Below, piece after piece: positions 7,675-16,336 of a stretch of DNA of 64,000 nt. Both the position numbers and the translations under genes were made by a program. This DNA comes from Paraburkholderia heleia NBRC 101817 (lineage in GTDB: Bacteria > Pseudomonadota > Gammaproteobacteria > Burkholderiales > Burkholderiaceae): contig NZ_BBJH01000024.1 of assembly GCF_000739775.1 (NCBI RefSeq), positions 1 through 64,000 of the forward strand, in the 5' to 3' direction. The notes under the pieces are model-generated. The model was not told the origin of the DNA, ran no database searches, and saw only the letters and a program-made list of their open reading frames with translations. The number at the start of each line of letters is the position of its first letter. Position 1 is the first letter of the stretch.

Positions 7675-9162
7675 TCAACTGGCATGCCACGCCATGTCGG
7701 CATCGAGCGGGTACACGGGGCGCACAAGACGCTCGTAGTGAAAGAGTCCGTAATCGGAGCCGGTCACGCCGCGGCTGTCGCATTCCACCAGCGCGGCCGC
7801 TATCGGCACGAACACCGGGCGGCAGTACATGCGCGATTTGAGCAGCAGAAAGCGCGCGCGGCGCGGGTCGATCCCCACGCTCTCGAATACGCCGAGATCC
7901 CAAGGCTCGTGGGTGCGCTCGGTCACGACGAGCGTGGCCGCGCCGATATCGAGCACCGCCGCATGCCCCATGTACGCGCGCTGGCCCGTGTAGGTCGGGC
8001 CCGTGATCACATATTCGCCGTCGGTGATCGCGCGCACCACGCCCGTCGCCATGAAGGGCGCGCGCGGCGCCGCGCCTTCGCGTGCGAGCTTGTTGCCGAC
8101 ACCCAGCGTGACCCTGGCGCCTACGCCGGCTTCGATCAGTGCCGCCACGGCTTGCGGATCGCACAGCGGCCCGCTCACCATGCCCGTGAGCTCCTGGGCG
8201 AGCGCGGCTTCGAGCAGGTCCATCGTGTCGCAGGTACCGCCCGACATGCAGTTGTCGCCATGGTCGAGCAGCAGCACGGGTTTGCCGGCGCCCTGCGCCA
8301 GTTGCGCCGCCTGCGCGACTGACGCATCGAGGGGCGGACTGCGATAGACAAATTCGCCGCGTTCGTCCCAGATCTGCCGCGCGATGCGCGCCGCGACCGC
8401 CTCGGCAGCCGCCGCGTCGCCGTTGCCCACCACCACCACGCTGATGCACGGTGCCGGAATGTCGGCAAGCGAAAATCCCGCGAGCACCGAAACGGCCAGC
8501 ATGCCCTGCGCCTCCGCCTCGCGCGCCGCCTCGATGGCGCGGTGCATCGCGCCCCCGGCGCTCGCGCTGCGCAGCGTGGAGGTGAGCAGCGGCGGCTGCC
8601 GCCACGCGAGCACCGGTTGCGCGCGGCCATGCATGCGATCGAGCAGCAGACGCGCCGCGTGTTCGCCGGTCTCGTACATATCCACGTGCGGATAGGTCTT
8701 GAAGCTCACGATCACATCCGCGTTGTCGATCATCTTCCGCGTGACGTTGCCGTGCAGATCGAGCGCGACGGCTATCGGCGCGTCGGGCACTGCGGCGCGC
8801 ACGCGCGCGAGCAGATCGCCCTCGCCGTCCGCCGACTGCTGCGCAACCATCGCGCCGTGCAGGTCGAGCATCACCGCGTCGCAGCCGGGCGCGGCGGCGA
8901 CGATGGCATCGCAGATCGCATCGTACGCATCGGCGGCAACGGGGCCGCCCGGATTCGCCGAAGCCGACACGGGCGTAACGAGTTGCGCGCCTTCGCGCTC
9001 GGCGGCGTCGATGAACGCCGACATCGCCGTACGCATGCCCTTGTTCTCGCGATACGCCGCTTCGCCCCAGGCGGGACCGTTGGCGCCGAACGCGGCAAGC
9101 GGCGTGGCCACCGGCGAAAACGTATTGGTTTCGTGATTCATCCGCGCGATCAGGATCTTCAT
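7675..9162 (-). CDS. M81 family metallopeptidase (MlrC-like), copy 2
   Basis: A 495-residue paralogue of the neighbouring M81 enzyme with the same layout: MNHETNTFSPVATPL, MLDLHGAMVAQQSADGEG, ALDLHGNVTRKM, FKTYPHVDMYETGEH, and LLLDHGDNCMSGGTCDTMD in the C-terminal domain. The two copies are clearly diverged from one another, so they probably have different substrates rather than being a recent duplication. The start codon at 9162 overlaps the amidase stop (ATGA), which shows co-translation. Specificity cannot be read from sequence. Confidence 0.92.
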   Translation of the reverse strand: MKILIARMNHETNTFSPVATPLAAFGANGPAWGEAAYRENKGMRTAMSAFIDAAEREGAQLVTPVSASANPGGPVAADAYDAICDAIVAAAPGCDAVMLDLHGAMVAQQSADGEGDLLARVRAAVPDAPIAVALDLHGNVTRKMIDNADVIVSFKTYPHVDMYETGEHAARLLLDRMHGRAQPVLAWRQPPLLTSTLRSASAGGAMHRAIEAAREAEAQGMLAVSVLAGFSLADIPAPCISVVVVGNGDAAAAEAVAARIARQIWDERGEFVYRSPPLDASVAQAAQLAQGAGKPVLLLDHGDNCMSGGTCDTMDLLEAALAQELTGMVSGPLCDPQAVAALIEAGVGARVTLGVGNKLAREGAAPRAPFMATGVVRAITDGEYVITGPTYTGQRAYMGHAAVLDIGAATLVVTERTHEPWDLGVFESVGIDPRRARFLLLKSRMYCRPVFVPIAAALVECDSRGVTGSDYGLFHYERLVRPVYPLDADMAWHAS

Positions 9163-10445
9163 GCGTCGCCCTCACGCGCATTAGCCACGCCCGCCGCCGC
9201 GAGCATTGCGTGCAGCAGCACGTTGCAGCCGGCTTCCAGATCCTCGGGACGCGCGTCCTCGATTTCGTTATGGCTGATGCCGTCCTTGCACGGCACGAAG
9301 ATCATCGCCGTGGGCGCCACGCGCGCGAGATACACTGCGTCGTGGCCCGCGCCGCTCACCACGTCCATGGCCGGGAAACCGAGCGTTTGCGCACCCGCCC
9401 GCACGGCTTCCACGAGCGCGGGATCGAACGGCTGCGGCGGGAAGTACACGACCTGCTCGACGTCGATGTTCACACCTGCCTGCTGCGCCGCCGCGCGGCA
9501 CGCCGCGCGCAGTTGCGCGTCCATCGCCAGGAGCGCCGCGTCGTCGGCTGCGCGCAGGTCCACCGTGAGCGTCACGCGCCCCGGAATCACGTTGCGTGAA
9601 TTGGGATGCACGTCGAGCCAGCCGACGGTGCCGCGCCCGTGCGGCGCGTGCGCCAGCGCGATGCGATTGACCTCCTGAATCAGGCTCGCCGCAGCGAGCA
9701 GCGCGTCGCGACGCGAATCCATCGGCGTGGGCCCCGCGTGCGCCTCCATGCCGTGCACCGTCACGTCGTACCAGCGCTGGCCGAGCGCGCCCTGCACCAC
9801 GCCTATCGTCATCGCGTGCGCTTCGAGCACGGGCCCCTGTTCGATATGCGCCTCGAAATAAGCACCGACGCGATGCGGCTCGAACGGCCTCTCGCCTGCG
9901 TAGCCAATATTCTCCAGCGCCTGTGATACCGAAACACCATCGTGATCGCGCTGCGCAAGCGCATGCTCCAGCGTGAACGCACCCGCGAACACGCCCGACC
10001 CCATCATCACCGGGACGAAGCGCGAGCCTTCCTCATTGGTCCACACGGCCACTTCGAGCGGCGCGAGCGTGCGCACACCCGCTTCTTCCAGCGTGCGCAG
10101 CACTTCGAGGCCCGCCAGCACGCCGTAGTTGCCGTCGAATTTGCCGCCTGTCGGCTGCGTGTCGATATGGCTGCCCGTCATCACGGGCGGCAGGTCCGCC
10201 CGCTCGCCCGCACGCCGCGCGAAGATGTTGCCGATGGCATCCACGCGTACCGTGCAGCCCAACTCCTTCGCCCACGCCATAAACAGATCGCGCCCCTCAC
10301 GGTCGAGCGGAGTAAGTGCGAGGCGGCACACGCCGCCCTTTTTCGTTGCGCCGATTTCGGCGAGCCGCATCAGACTGCCCCACAGGCGTGTGCCGTTCGT
10401 GCGCAGGCCGGCGGGCGGAACGCGAGTCATTTCCTGAACTTGCAT
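9159..10445 (-). CDS. Zn-dependent M20-type hydantoinase/carbamoylase family amidohydrolase
   Basis: A 428-residue member of the N-carbamoyl-L-amino-acid hydrolase / allantoate amidohydrolase branch of family M20. Metal-ligand motifs: MTGSHIDTQPTGGKFDG (His, Asp), WTNEEGSRFVPVMMGSG (Glu-Glu), EAHIEQGPVLEA (His), and AGHDAVYLA in the C-terminal part. The dimerisation/substrate loop VHGMEAHAGPTPMDSRRD is intact. It hydrolyses an N-carbamoyl or ureido group from an amino-acid-like substrate. It sits between livF-like and M81 genes in one operon, suggesting the imported compound carries an amide or ureido bond. Start at 10445 with AAGGA upstream. Confidence 0.9.
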   Translation of the reverse strand: MQVQEMTRVPPAGLRTNGTRLWGSLMRLAEIGATKKGGVCRLALTPLDREGRDLFMAWAKELGCTVRVDAIGNIFARRAGERADLPPVMTGSHIDTQPTGGKFDGNYGVLAGLEVLRTLEEAGVRTLAPLEVAVWTNEEGSRFVPVMMGSGVFAGAFTLEHALAQRDHDGVSVSQALENIGYAGERPFEPHRVGAYFEAHIEQGPVLEAHAMTIGVVQGALGQRWYDVTVHGMEAHAGPTPMDSRRDALLAAASLIQEVNRIALAHAPHGRGTVGWLDVHPNSRNVIPGRVTLTVDLRAADDAALLAMDAQLRAACRAAAQQAGVNIDVEQVVYFPPQPFDPALVEAVRAGAQTLGFPAMDVVSGAGHDAVYLARVAPTAMIFVPCKDGISHNEIEDARPEDLEAGCNVLLHAMLAAAGVANAREGDA

Positions 10446-10479
10446 CGATTGGGTTCCTTGCTTGAATGGAAAGCGGTGC

Positions 10480-11181
10480 TCAAACCACGCCCACGCCCAG
10501 ATAGCGGTCTTTTACCGTATGATCGGCGGCGAACTCTGCGTTGCGGCCTGTGTAGACGATCACGCCTTGCTCGATGATGTAATGCCGGTCCGCCAGTTGC
10601 GTGCAAACCTCGAGGTTCTGCTCGACCAGCACGATCGCCACGCCCGCCTTCCTGATCTGCCTGAGTTGCTCGACGATCTCTTCGACGATCACGGGCGCGA
10701 GTCCTTCCACCGGTTCATCGAGCATCAGCAGACGCGGATGATTCATGAGCGCGCGCCCGATCGCGAGCATCTGCTGCTCGCCGCCCGAAAGCTGCGCGCC
10801 GCCGTTTTTGCGCCGCTCCTTCAGGCGCGGGAAAATCCGGTAGATGTCGTCGAGCTGCCACGGCGAATCCTTGCGCGCACCGAGGCGCAAGTTTTCCTCC
10901 ACGCTCAGCAAGCGGAATATCCCCCGATGCTCCGGCACGAAACACAGGCCTGCCGCCGCAATACGATGCGCGGCTTGTCCGCTAACCGTCCTGCCGGAGA
11001 AGTCGATCGCACCACCACGCGGCGCAACCACACCCGCAATCGTCTTGAGCGTCGTGGACTTGCCCGCGCCGTTGCGCCCGAGCAGCGTGACCGTTTCGCC
11101 CTCGTTCACCTGCAGCGACACGCCTTGCAGAATATGGCTCTTGCCGTAATACGCGTGAATATCCCGCACGTCGAGCATCAT
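10480..11181 (-). CDS. livF: Branched-chain amino acid/amide-type ABC transporter ATPase (LivF-like)
   Basis: A 233-residue ATPase. Walker A is GRNGAGKST, the signature is LSGGEQQMLAIGRAL and Walker B is LLMLDEPVEGLAP. It starts with MMLDVRDIHAYYG at 11181, preceded by GGGAGG, and the first ATG overlaps the stop of the LivG-like gene (ATGA). Together with LivG it powers the HAAT-family importer encoded upstream. The substrate is not known: neighbours suggest a peptide, amide or carbamoyl compound rather than leucine. Confidence 0.93.
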   Translation of the reverse strand: MMLDVRDIHAYYGKSHILQGVSLQVNEGETVTLLGRNGAGKSTTLKTIAGVVAPRGGAIDFSGRTVSGQAAHRIAAAGLCFVPEHRGIFRLLSVEENLRLGARKDSPWQLDDIYRIFPRLKERRKNGGAQLSGGEQQMLAIGRALMNHPRLLMLDEPVEGLAPVIVEEIVEQLRQIRKAGVAIVLVEQNLEVCTQLADRHYIIEQGVIVYTGRNAEFAADHTVKDRYLGVGVV

Positions 11182-11945
11182 GCGCGGCCTCCCGTAATCA
11201 TGTTGCCGAGATAGGCGCTGCGCACGCGTTCGTCGCCGCGTATCGCGTCGGGCTTGCCTTCCACGAGCACGCGACCTTGCTGCATCACCGTGATGGTATC
11301 GGAGATGTCCATGACGATGCCCATGTTGTGCTCGATGAGCACGACCGTATACTCGTCGCGCAGACCGCGTATCAGCGCCTTCATGTCGTCGAGGTCGTCG
11401 ATGCCCATGCCCGAAGTCGGCTCGTCCAGAAAGATCGCACGTGGCCGCGCGGCCAGGGCCATACCCACTTCGAGGCGCCGTTGCTGGCCGTGCGAAAGCG
11501 CACCCGCCGATATATCCGCATGGCGTTGCAGCGCGAGGCGCTCCAGCACGCGCTCCACCGTCTGGGCGTGGGCGAGCGCGCCGTGCGGCGGGGTCCAGGC
11601 ATTGAGCGCGCGGCGCGCCTGCACGCCCTGCGCCGCCACGCGCAGGTTCTCGCGCACGCTCAGGTTCTGGAACAGGCTCGTCACCTGGAACGAGCGCGCA
11701 ATGCCGCGCCGCACGCGTTTGTGATCGGGCTCGCGCGTGATGTCGTGACCGTCGAATACGATGGATCCCGAAGAAATCGGCACCGTGCCCGTGAGCACGT
11801 GAAAGAGCGTGGTCTTGCCCGCGCCGTTCGGCCCGATCACCGAATGCACCGTGCGCGGCGCGATGCGCAGGTCCACGCCGGAAAGCGCCGTGAATTTGCC
11901 GAAGCGCTTCACCACGCCGCGCGCTTCCAGAATCGCTTCGCTCAT
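11178..11945 (-). CDS. livG: Branched-chain amino acid/amide-type ABC transporter ATPase (LivG-like)
   Basis: A 255-residue ATPase beginning MSEAILEARGVVKRFGKF at 11945. Walker A is GPNGAGKTT, the signature region is LSHGQQRRLEVGMALA, and Walker B is AIFLDEPTSGMG. SHGQQ replaces the usual SGGQQ, as is common for LivG. The start overlaps the LivM stop and the stop overlaps the LivF start, both as ATGA, so the transporter genes are tightly co-translated. Confidence 0.93.
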   Translation of the reverse strand: MSEAILEARGVVKRFGKFTALSGVDLRIAPRTVHSVIGPNGAGKTTLFHVLTGTVPISSGSIVFDGHDITREPDHKRVRRGIARSFQVTSLFQNLSVRENLRVAAQGVQARRALNAWTPPHGALAHAQTVERVLERLALQRHADISAGALSHGQQRRLEVGMALAARPRAIFLDEPTSGMGIDDLDDMKALIRGLRDEYTVVLIEHNMGIVMDISDTITVMQQGRVLVEGKPDAIRGDERVRSAYLGNMITGGRA

Positions 11946-12982
11946 GGCTGCTCCTTGCTGTGTGCATCCGCGCCGTCGTGACGCCGCAGCGCGGCCCCGA
12001 CGCGCTCGCCGAGACCCCACAAGCCGCGCTGCATGAAGAGGCTCACTGCGATCAGCACGAGGCCGAGCAGGAGCAGCCAGCGCGGCCACAGGGTGGAAAG
12101 CCAGTCGGCGAAGAGCACGTAGAACGCGGCGCCGATGACGGAGGCGAACAGGTTGCCGCTGCCGCCTATCACCGTCATCAGCAGGATCATTTCGCTCGTG
12201 TGATAGTCGATGTTCGAGAGCGGCGCGATGCCGGTCATCATGGCGTGCAGCGCGCCGGCAAGTCCCGTGACCGCGCCGGAGATCACGAACGCCATCAGCT
12301 TGAAGCGGCTCACGTGATAGCCCGCGGCACCCGCACGGGCTTCGTTGTCGCGAATCGCGAGCAGCGTGCGCCCGAATACCGAGTGCGATACGCGCACCAT
12401 CAACGCGAATACGACCACGAACACCACCGCGACGAAACCGTAGTACTGCCACGGCGAATCGAGCGCGACGAGCGCGTGCGATCCGGGCGCAAGCGCGGGA
12501 CGCGGGATGTCGAGCAGGCCGTTGTCGCCGCCAGTGATGTCGGGCAACGAATAGGCGAGAAAATAGAACAACTGGCCGAACGCGAGCGTGAGCATCACGA
12601 AGTACGTGCCGCGCTGGCGTATGGAAAACCAGCCGACAACCGCTGCCGCGAGCGCACCCAGCACAGCCGCAGCCGCAAGCGCCGCGAGCACCGAGGGCAC
12701 GCCGTGCGTGAGCAGGATGCCGGCGCCGTAACTGCCGAGGCCGAAGAAAATACCCTGGCCGAACGAAAGCAGTCCCGTAAATCCCAGCAGCAAATTGCAG
12801 CCCAGCGCCGCGAGCGCGAACACGAGCACTTCGGTCGCGAGCGAGCCGGAGCGCACGGTGAGCGGCAACGCGCACACCACGACGATTGCAAGGAGAACAT
12901 ATCGATAGCGGCGCAGCAGGCCGCCAGGCCCGGCCGCATCGCCTGTGCCCGCGCCGGTGGCGAGCTTCGTCGACTCGATCAT
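11942..12982 (-). CDS. livM: Branched-chain amino acid/amide-type ABC transporter permease (LivM-like)
   Basis: A 346-residue inner-membrane permease with multiple hydrophobic segments and the LivM family pattern ALAALGCNLLLGFTGLLSFGQGIFFGLGSYGAG (given here as the segment at about residues 55-90). The start at 12982 (MIESTKL) overlaps the LivH stop. An extension upstream would run through livH and is rejected. The C-terminus is short and charged. It pairs with LivH to form the translocation pore. Confidence 0.92.
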   Translation of the reverse strand: MIESTKLATGAGTGDAAGPGGLLRRYRYVLLAIVVVCALPLTVRSGSLATEVLVFALAALGCNLLLGFTGLLSFGQGIFFGLGSYGAGILLTHGVPSVLAALAAAAVLGALAAAVVGWFSIRQRGTYFVMLTLAFGQLFYFLAYSLPDITGGDNGLLDIPRPALAPGSHALVALDSPWQYYGFVAVVFVVVFALMVRVSHSVFGRTLLAIRDNEARAGAAGYHVSRFKLMAFVISGAVTGLAGALHAMMTGIAPLSNIDYHTSEMILLMTVIGGSGNLFASVIGAAFYVLFADWLSTLWPRWLLLLGLVLIAVSLFMQRGLWGLGERVGAALRRHDGADAHSKEQP

Positions 12983-13839
12983 GCGGCCCTCCCGAGCAGT
13001 CCGTTTGGACGCAGCAGCAGGACCGCCGCCATCGCCACGTAGATCATGAGCTGCGCGCCTTGCGGCCAGAGCGTGCTCATCAGGCTCTGCACGATGCCGA
13101 CCAGCAGGCCGCCCACCAGCGCGCCGAGAAAGTTGCCCATGCCGCCCACCACGACGACGACGAAGGCCACGCTTAACGCCTCGAGCCCCATGAACGGATC
13201 GACGCCGCGAATGGGCGCGGCCAGCACGCCCGCGAGCGCCGCCGTGCCCGCACCGAGCGCGAATACGAGGCTGAACACGCGCGTGACGTTGATGCCGAGC
13301 AGCGACACCATCTCCGACGATTCGCTGCCCGCCCGCACCGCGCTGCCAAGGCGCGTGCCTTCGAGCACCCACCAGAGCAGCACCGCGAGCACCGCGGTAA
13401 AACCAATCACGAAGAGACGGTACTTGGGATAAACGAAGCTGCCCCAGATCACCACGCCGCCGAGCGCGTCGGGCACGGCCACGTTGTCGCCGAGCGGCCC
13501 CCAGACGAGAATCGCGCATTCCTGGATCACGAGGGCGAGCCCGACGGTCGCGAGAATATGGAACTCGTGCTGCTGTGCATAGATATGCCGCAGGACGAGT
13601 TTCTCGACGACCCACGCGAGCGCGCCCACCACGGCCGGCACCACCACGAGCGAGAGCCAGAAGCTGCCCGACCACTGCAGAAACTGATAGCAGCAATACG
13701 CGCCGAGCAGGTAGAACGCGCCGTGTGCGAAGTTCACGAAGCGCAGCAGGCCGAAGACGATCGAGAGCCCGACCGCCAGCAGGAAATACAGCATCCCGAC
13801 GCCGATTCCATTGATGATCTGCAGCAGATAGACATTCAT
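12979..13839 (-). CDS. livH: Branched-chain amino acid/amide-type ABC transporter permease (LivH-like)
   Basis: A 286-residue permease starting MNVYLLQIINGIGVGMLYF, the typical LivH N-terminus, followed by GLLRFVNFAHGAFYLLGAY. A GTG 12 codons upstream (13875) is an alternative start, but neither has a strong ribosome site. The family-like start at 13839 is preferred. It is the first permease after the substrate-binding protein gene in the operon. Confidence 0.9.
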   Translation of the reverse strand: MNVYLLQIINGIGVGMLYFLLAVGLSIVFGLLRFVNFAHGAFYLLGAYCCYQFLQWSGSFWLSLVVVPAVVGALAWVVEKLVLRHIYAQQHEFHILATVGLALVIQECAILVWGPLGDNVAVPDALGGVVIWGSFVYPKYRLFVIGFTAVLAVLLWWVLEGTRLGSAVRAGSESSEMVSLLGINVTRVFSLVFALGAGTAALAGVLAAPIRGVDPFMGLEALSVAFVVVVVGGMGNFLGALVGGLLVGIVQSLMSTLWPQGAQLMIYVAMAAVLLLRPNGLLGRAA

Positions 13840-13894
13840 GGCGTGCGTAGCGTAGAAGTGACGAACAAGCGGCACCCGAGGCCGCCATGAAACC

Positions 13895-15106
13895 TCAGGC
13901 GATCTTGCACTCCGTCTTGTCGAGCGGAAGGAACGACTGCCCCGAACTGACGATGTCCACGTAGTCGTCGGCGTTCTTCATTGCCGACTTCTTCTTGCCC
14001 TTCAGAAGATAGTAGTTCTTGAGCACCTGGTGATCGCCCTTGCGAATTTCCTCAGGGCCCGTCAAACCGGCATATTTCATGCCTTCGAGCGCCGCAATGA
14101 CCTTCTTCGGGTCGGCGCTGCCCGCCTTCACCATGCCGTCGAGCAGGATTTTCGAGCAGATGTACGAGCCCGCGAGGCTGTAGTTCGGGTTCGCCTTGAA
14201 GGCCGCCTGGGTGCGCTGCACGAGGTCGTGATTGAGCGGCGTGTCGATGCCGTGCCAGTACTGCGCACCGAAGTACACGCCGTCACACAGATCCGCGCCG
14301 AGCGCCTCGAACTGTTCGAGACCCGAAGCCCATGCCATCAGGATCGTGCAGTTGTTCTTCATGCCGAAACTCACGGCCTGGCGCAGCGTATCGGAGGACT
14401 GCGAGCCGAAGTTGAGAATGAGCAGCACGTCGGGCCTCGCCGCCACAGCGTTCGTCAGATAGCCGCTGAATTCCTTTTCGGTGAGCGAGTGGTAGCTGTT
14501 GCCCACGTGTTCGATGCCCTTCTCCTTGAACACGTTCTTCGCGGCGGTGAGCAACCCCTCGCCGAACACGTATTGCGGCGTGATCGTGTACCAGCGTTTG
14601 GCCTTCGGCTGCATCTGGATGAGCGGGCGCACGGTCTGCTCGATCGCGCCGAACGTCGGCACCGACCAGCGGAACGTCGCCGCGTTGCAGTCCTTGCCCG
14701 TGATTTCGTCGGCGCCGGCCGTGGTGATGAACACGCCACCGCTCTTGTCGACTTCCTTGCCCATGGCGAGCGCTTCGGACGACAGCACGCCGCCGGCAAA
14801 GAAGCGCACGCCCTTCTGCTGCTCGATCTCCTGCACGCGACGCACGGCCGTAGCGGGCTTGCCCTCGGTATCGAGCGTGGTGTAGTCGAGCGGCAAGCCG
14901 AGCACCTTGCCATACTGCTTGACCGCGAGCTGCATGCCGAGATCGGCGTACTTGCCGTTGGCCGCGAACGGCCCCGACATCGGCACGGGGCAGGCCAGCT
15001 GCACGCCCGACGCGCCCTGCGCGAAGGCCCGTGAGGACGAAAGGACGCTCAACGCGCCCGGCAAGGCCGACAGCGCGGCCAGTTTCAACAGTTCTCGGCG
15101 ATTCAA
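13895..15106 (-). CDS. ABC transporter substrate-binding protein (HAAT/LivK-like)
   Basis: A 403-residue periplasmic binding protein of the Peripla_BP_6 family: VQLACPVPMSGPFAANGKYADLGMQLA after the signal (the segment near residues 33-59). The chosen start is a TTG at 15106, because AAGGAG sits 7 nt before it and it places a twin-arginine-like signal (NRRELLKLAALSALPG) at the N-terminus, cleaved after AFA. An upstream ATG at 15172 would bury that site. First gene of the operon that also carries the amidase and M81 enzymes; probably controlled by the divergent GntR regulator. Confidence 0.9.
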   Translation of the reverse strand: MNRRELLKLAALSALPGALSVLSSSRAFAQGASGVQLACPVPMSGPFAANGKYADLGMQLAVKQYGKVLGLPLDYTTLDTEGKPATAVRRVQEIEQQKGVRFFAGGVLSSEALAMGKEVDKSGGVFITTAGADEITGKDCNAATFRWSVPTFGAIEQTVRPLIQMQPKAKRWYTITPQYVFGEGLLTAAKNVFKEKGIEHVGNSYHSLTEKEFSGYLTNAVAARPDVLLILNFGSQSSDTLRQAVSFGMKNNCTILMAWASGLEQFEALGADLCDGVYFGAQYWHGIDTPLNHDLVQRTQAAFKANPNYSLAGSYICSKILLDGMVKAGSADPKKVIAALEGMKYAGLTGPEEIRKGDHQVLKNYYLLKGKKKSAMKNADDYVDIVSSGQSFLPLDKTECKIA

Positions 15107-15196
15107 GTTGAGGCTCCTTGTGGGGAAACACACACGAACGACGCGACACACTGCAAAACCGTACCGGCGCATACGAGGCGGCCCGCGAGACGGTGT

Positions 15197-15222
15197 ATTC
15201 TATTTATCATGATAAATAGAAT
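15197..15222. promoter_or_regulatory. Perfect 26-bp palindrome, candidate GntR operator
   Basis: ATTCTATTTATCA followed immediately by its exact reverse complement TGATAAATAGAAT. It lies in the gap between the divergent transporter operon (start 15106) and the GntR gene (start 15348), in a locally A+T-rich stretch with a TATAAT hexamer at 15238-15243. Its position and symmetry fit a dimeric FadR/VanR-type regulator binding site controlling both directions. Confidence 0.7.
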
Positions 15223-15347
15223 GAACCCGATGCTAGGTATAATTAATTTCAGTGTCAATCCGTCAAAAACCTCGTCTGCCTCGCCGCGCCTGCCCATGAA
15301 AGACGGCTCGGACAGCACGAAACAACCTCAAGCAGGGAGTCGCGAAG

Positions 15348-16193
15348 ATGGTCACGAACCAGGCCAGATCGGGGACCGCCGTCGAAATCAAGCAGCCCAA
15401 GCGCGGCGATCTCGTCGCCGAGGAGATCAAGCGCCTCATTACCGAGAAGGACCTGAAACCGGGCGACCGGCTGCCGCGCGAGGCCGAGCTGCAGCAGCTC
15501 TACTCGGTCAGCAAGAGCACGATCCGCGAGGCGCTCAAGTCGCTCGAGGTGCAAGGTCTCATCAAGGTGTCCACGGGGCCGAGCGGCGGCGGCATGGTGG
15601 TGGAAGTGCCGCTCGACCGCACGCTGCAATTGCTGCAGAACTATCTGTTCTTCAAGGATGTTTCGATCGATGACATCTATACCGTGCGCCAGCAGCTCGA
15701 ACCCGAACTCGCCGCAGGCGCCGTGCCGCATCTCACCGAAGCGGACTTCGCCGCGCTCGAAGCGAATATCGAGTGCTGCGACGGTGCGAGCGGGCCCCAT
15801 GATCGCGGCCACCTCGTGCGTCAGCGCCAGGAGGACATGACCTTTCACGACATCCTGGCGGCCGCGAATCCCAATCCGTTCCTGCGCTTCATCTGCGAGC
15901 TCATCAACGAAATGATCCGTCAGCTGATCGAGTTCAGGAACGACACGCCCATTGCGGAACACCGCCGCTTTGGCGCCTCCAACGTCAAGATCCACCGCGA
16001 GATTGTCAAGGCCGCGCGCGAGCGCGACGTCGAGCGTGTGCGCGCGCTGATGGTCGAGCACATGATGGAGGCCCCCAAACATGTCAAGCGAATGAAAGGC
16101 AAGCTGCGCGGACGGCTGATTCTCGATTCGGAGATTCGCAAACGCGTGCGCATGATCACGGGTACCCGCGCAGCGAACGACAAGGAGGAGTGA
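15348..16193 (+). CDS. FadR/GntR family transcriptional regulator
   Basis: A 281-residue regulator. The N-terminal winged helix-turn-helix (about residues 15-85) has the GntR pattern GDRLPREAELQQLYSVSKSTIREALKSLE. The C-terminal all-helical FCD-type ligand domain (about 100-245) includes VRQQLEPELA, the metal/ligand-binding FHDILAAANPNPFL region and a terminal EHM. The start at 15348 follows AGGGAG. The gene is divergent from the ABC/amidase/M81 operon and is its likely local regulator, with the 26-bp palindrome as the probable operator. The effector is presumably the imported compound or a product. Confidence 0.92.
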   Translation: MVTNQARSGTAVEIKQPKRGDLVAEEIKRLITEKDLKPGDRLPREAELQQLYSVSKSTIREALKSLEVQGLIKVSTGPSGGGMVVEVPLDRTLQLLQNYLFFKDVSIDDIYTVRQQLEPELAAGAVPHLTEADFAALEANIECCDGASGPHDRGHLVRQRQEDMTFHDILAAANPNPFLRFICELINEMIRQLIEFRNDTPIAEHRRFGASNVKIHREIVKAARERDVERVRALMVEHMMEAPKHVKRMKGKLRGRLILDSEIRKRVRMITGTRAANDKEE

Positions 16194-16336
16194 GCCGCCG
16201 CCACCGGACCTGGCGGGTACGGCTGTCATTGCCCAGACTGGAACGAGTCCGTGCGCCGACACGGCCGGCACGAAGCTTCCCTGTTTTTACACAGTGGGGA
16301 TATCGACGGAATTCGAATGGGGGCGCGGCCGCTCCC

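Noticed and set aside
6622..8322. Long plus-strand frame across the two M81 genes
   Set aside because: Antisense shadow of two clearly recognisable peptidase genes; composition is typical of such shadows.
6118..9162. Calling the M81 genes microcystinase (mlrC)
   Set aside because: The family is right, but mlrA, mlrB and mlrD are absent and the neighbours point to another amide substrate.
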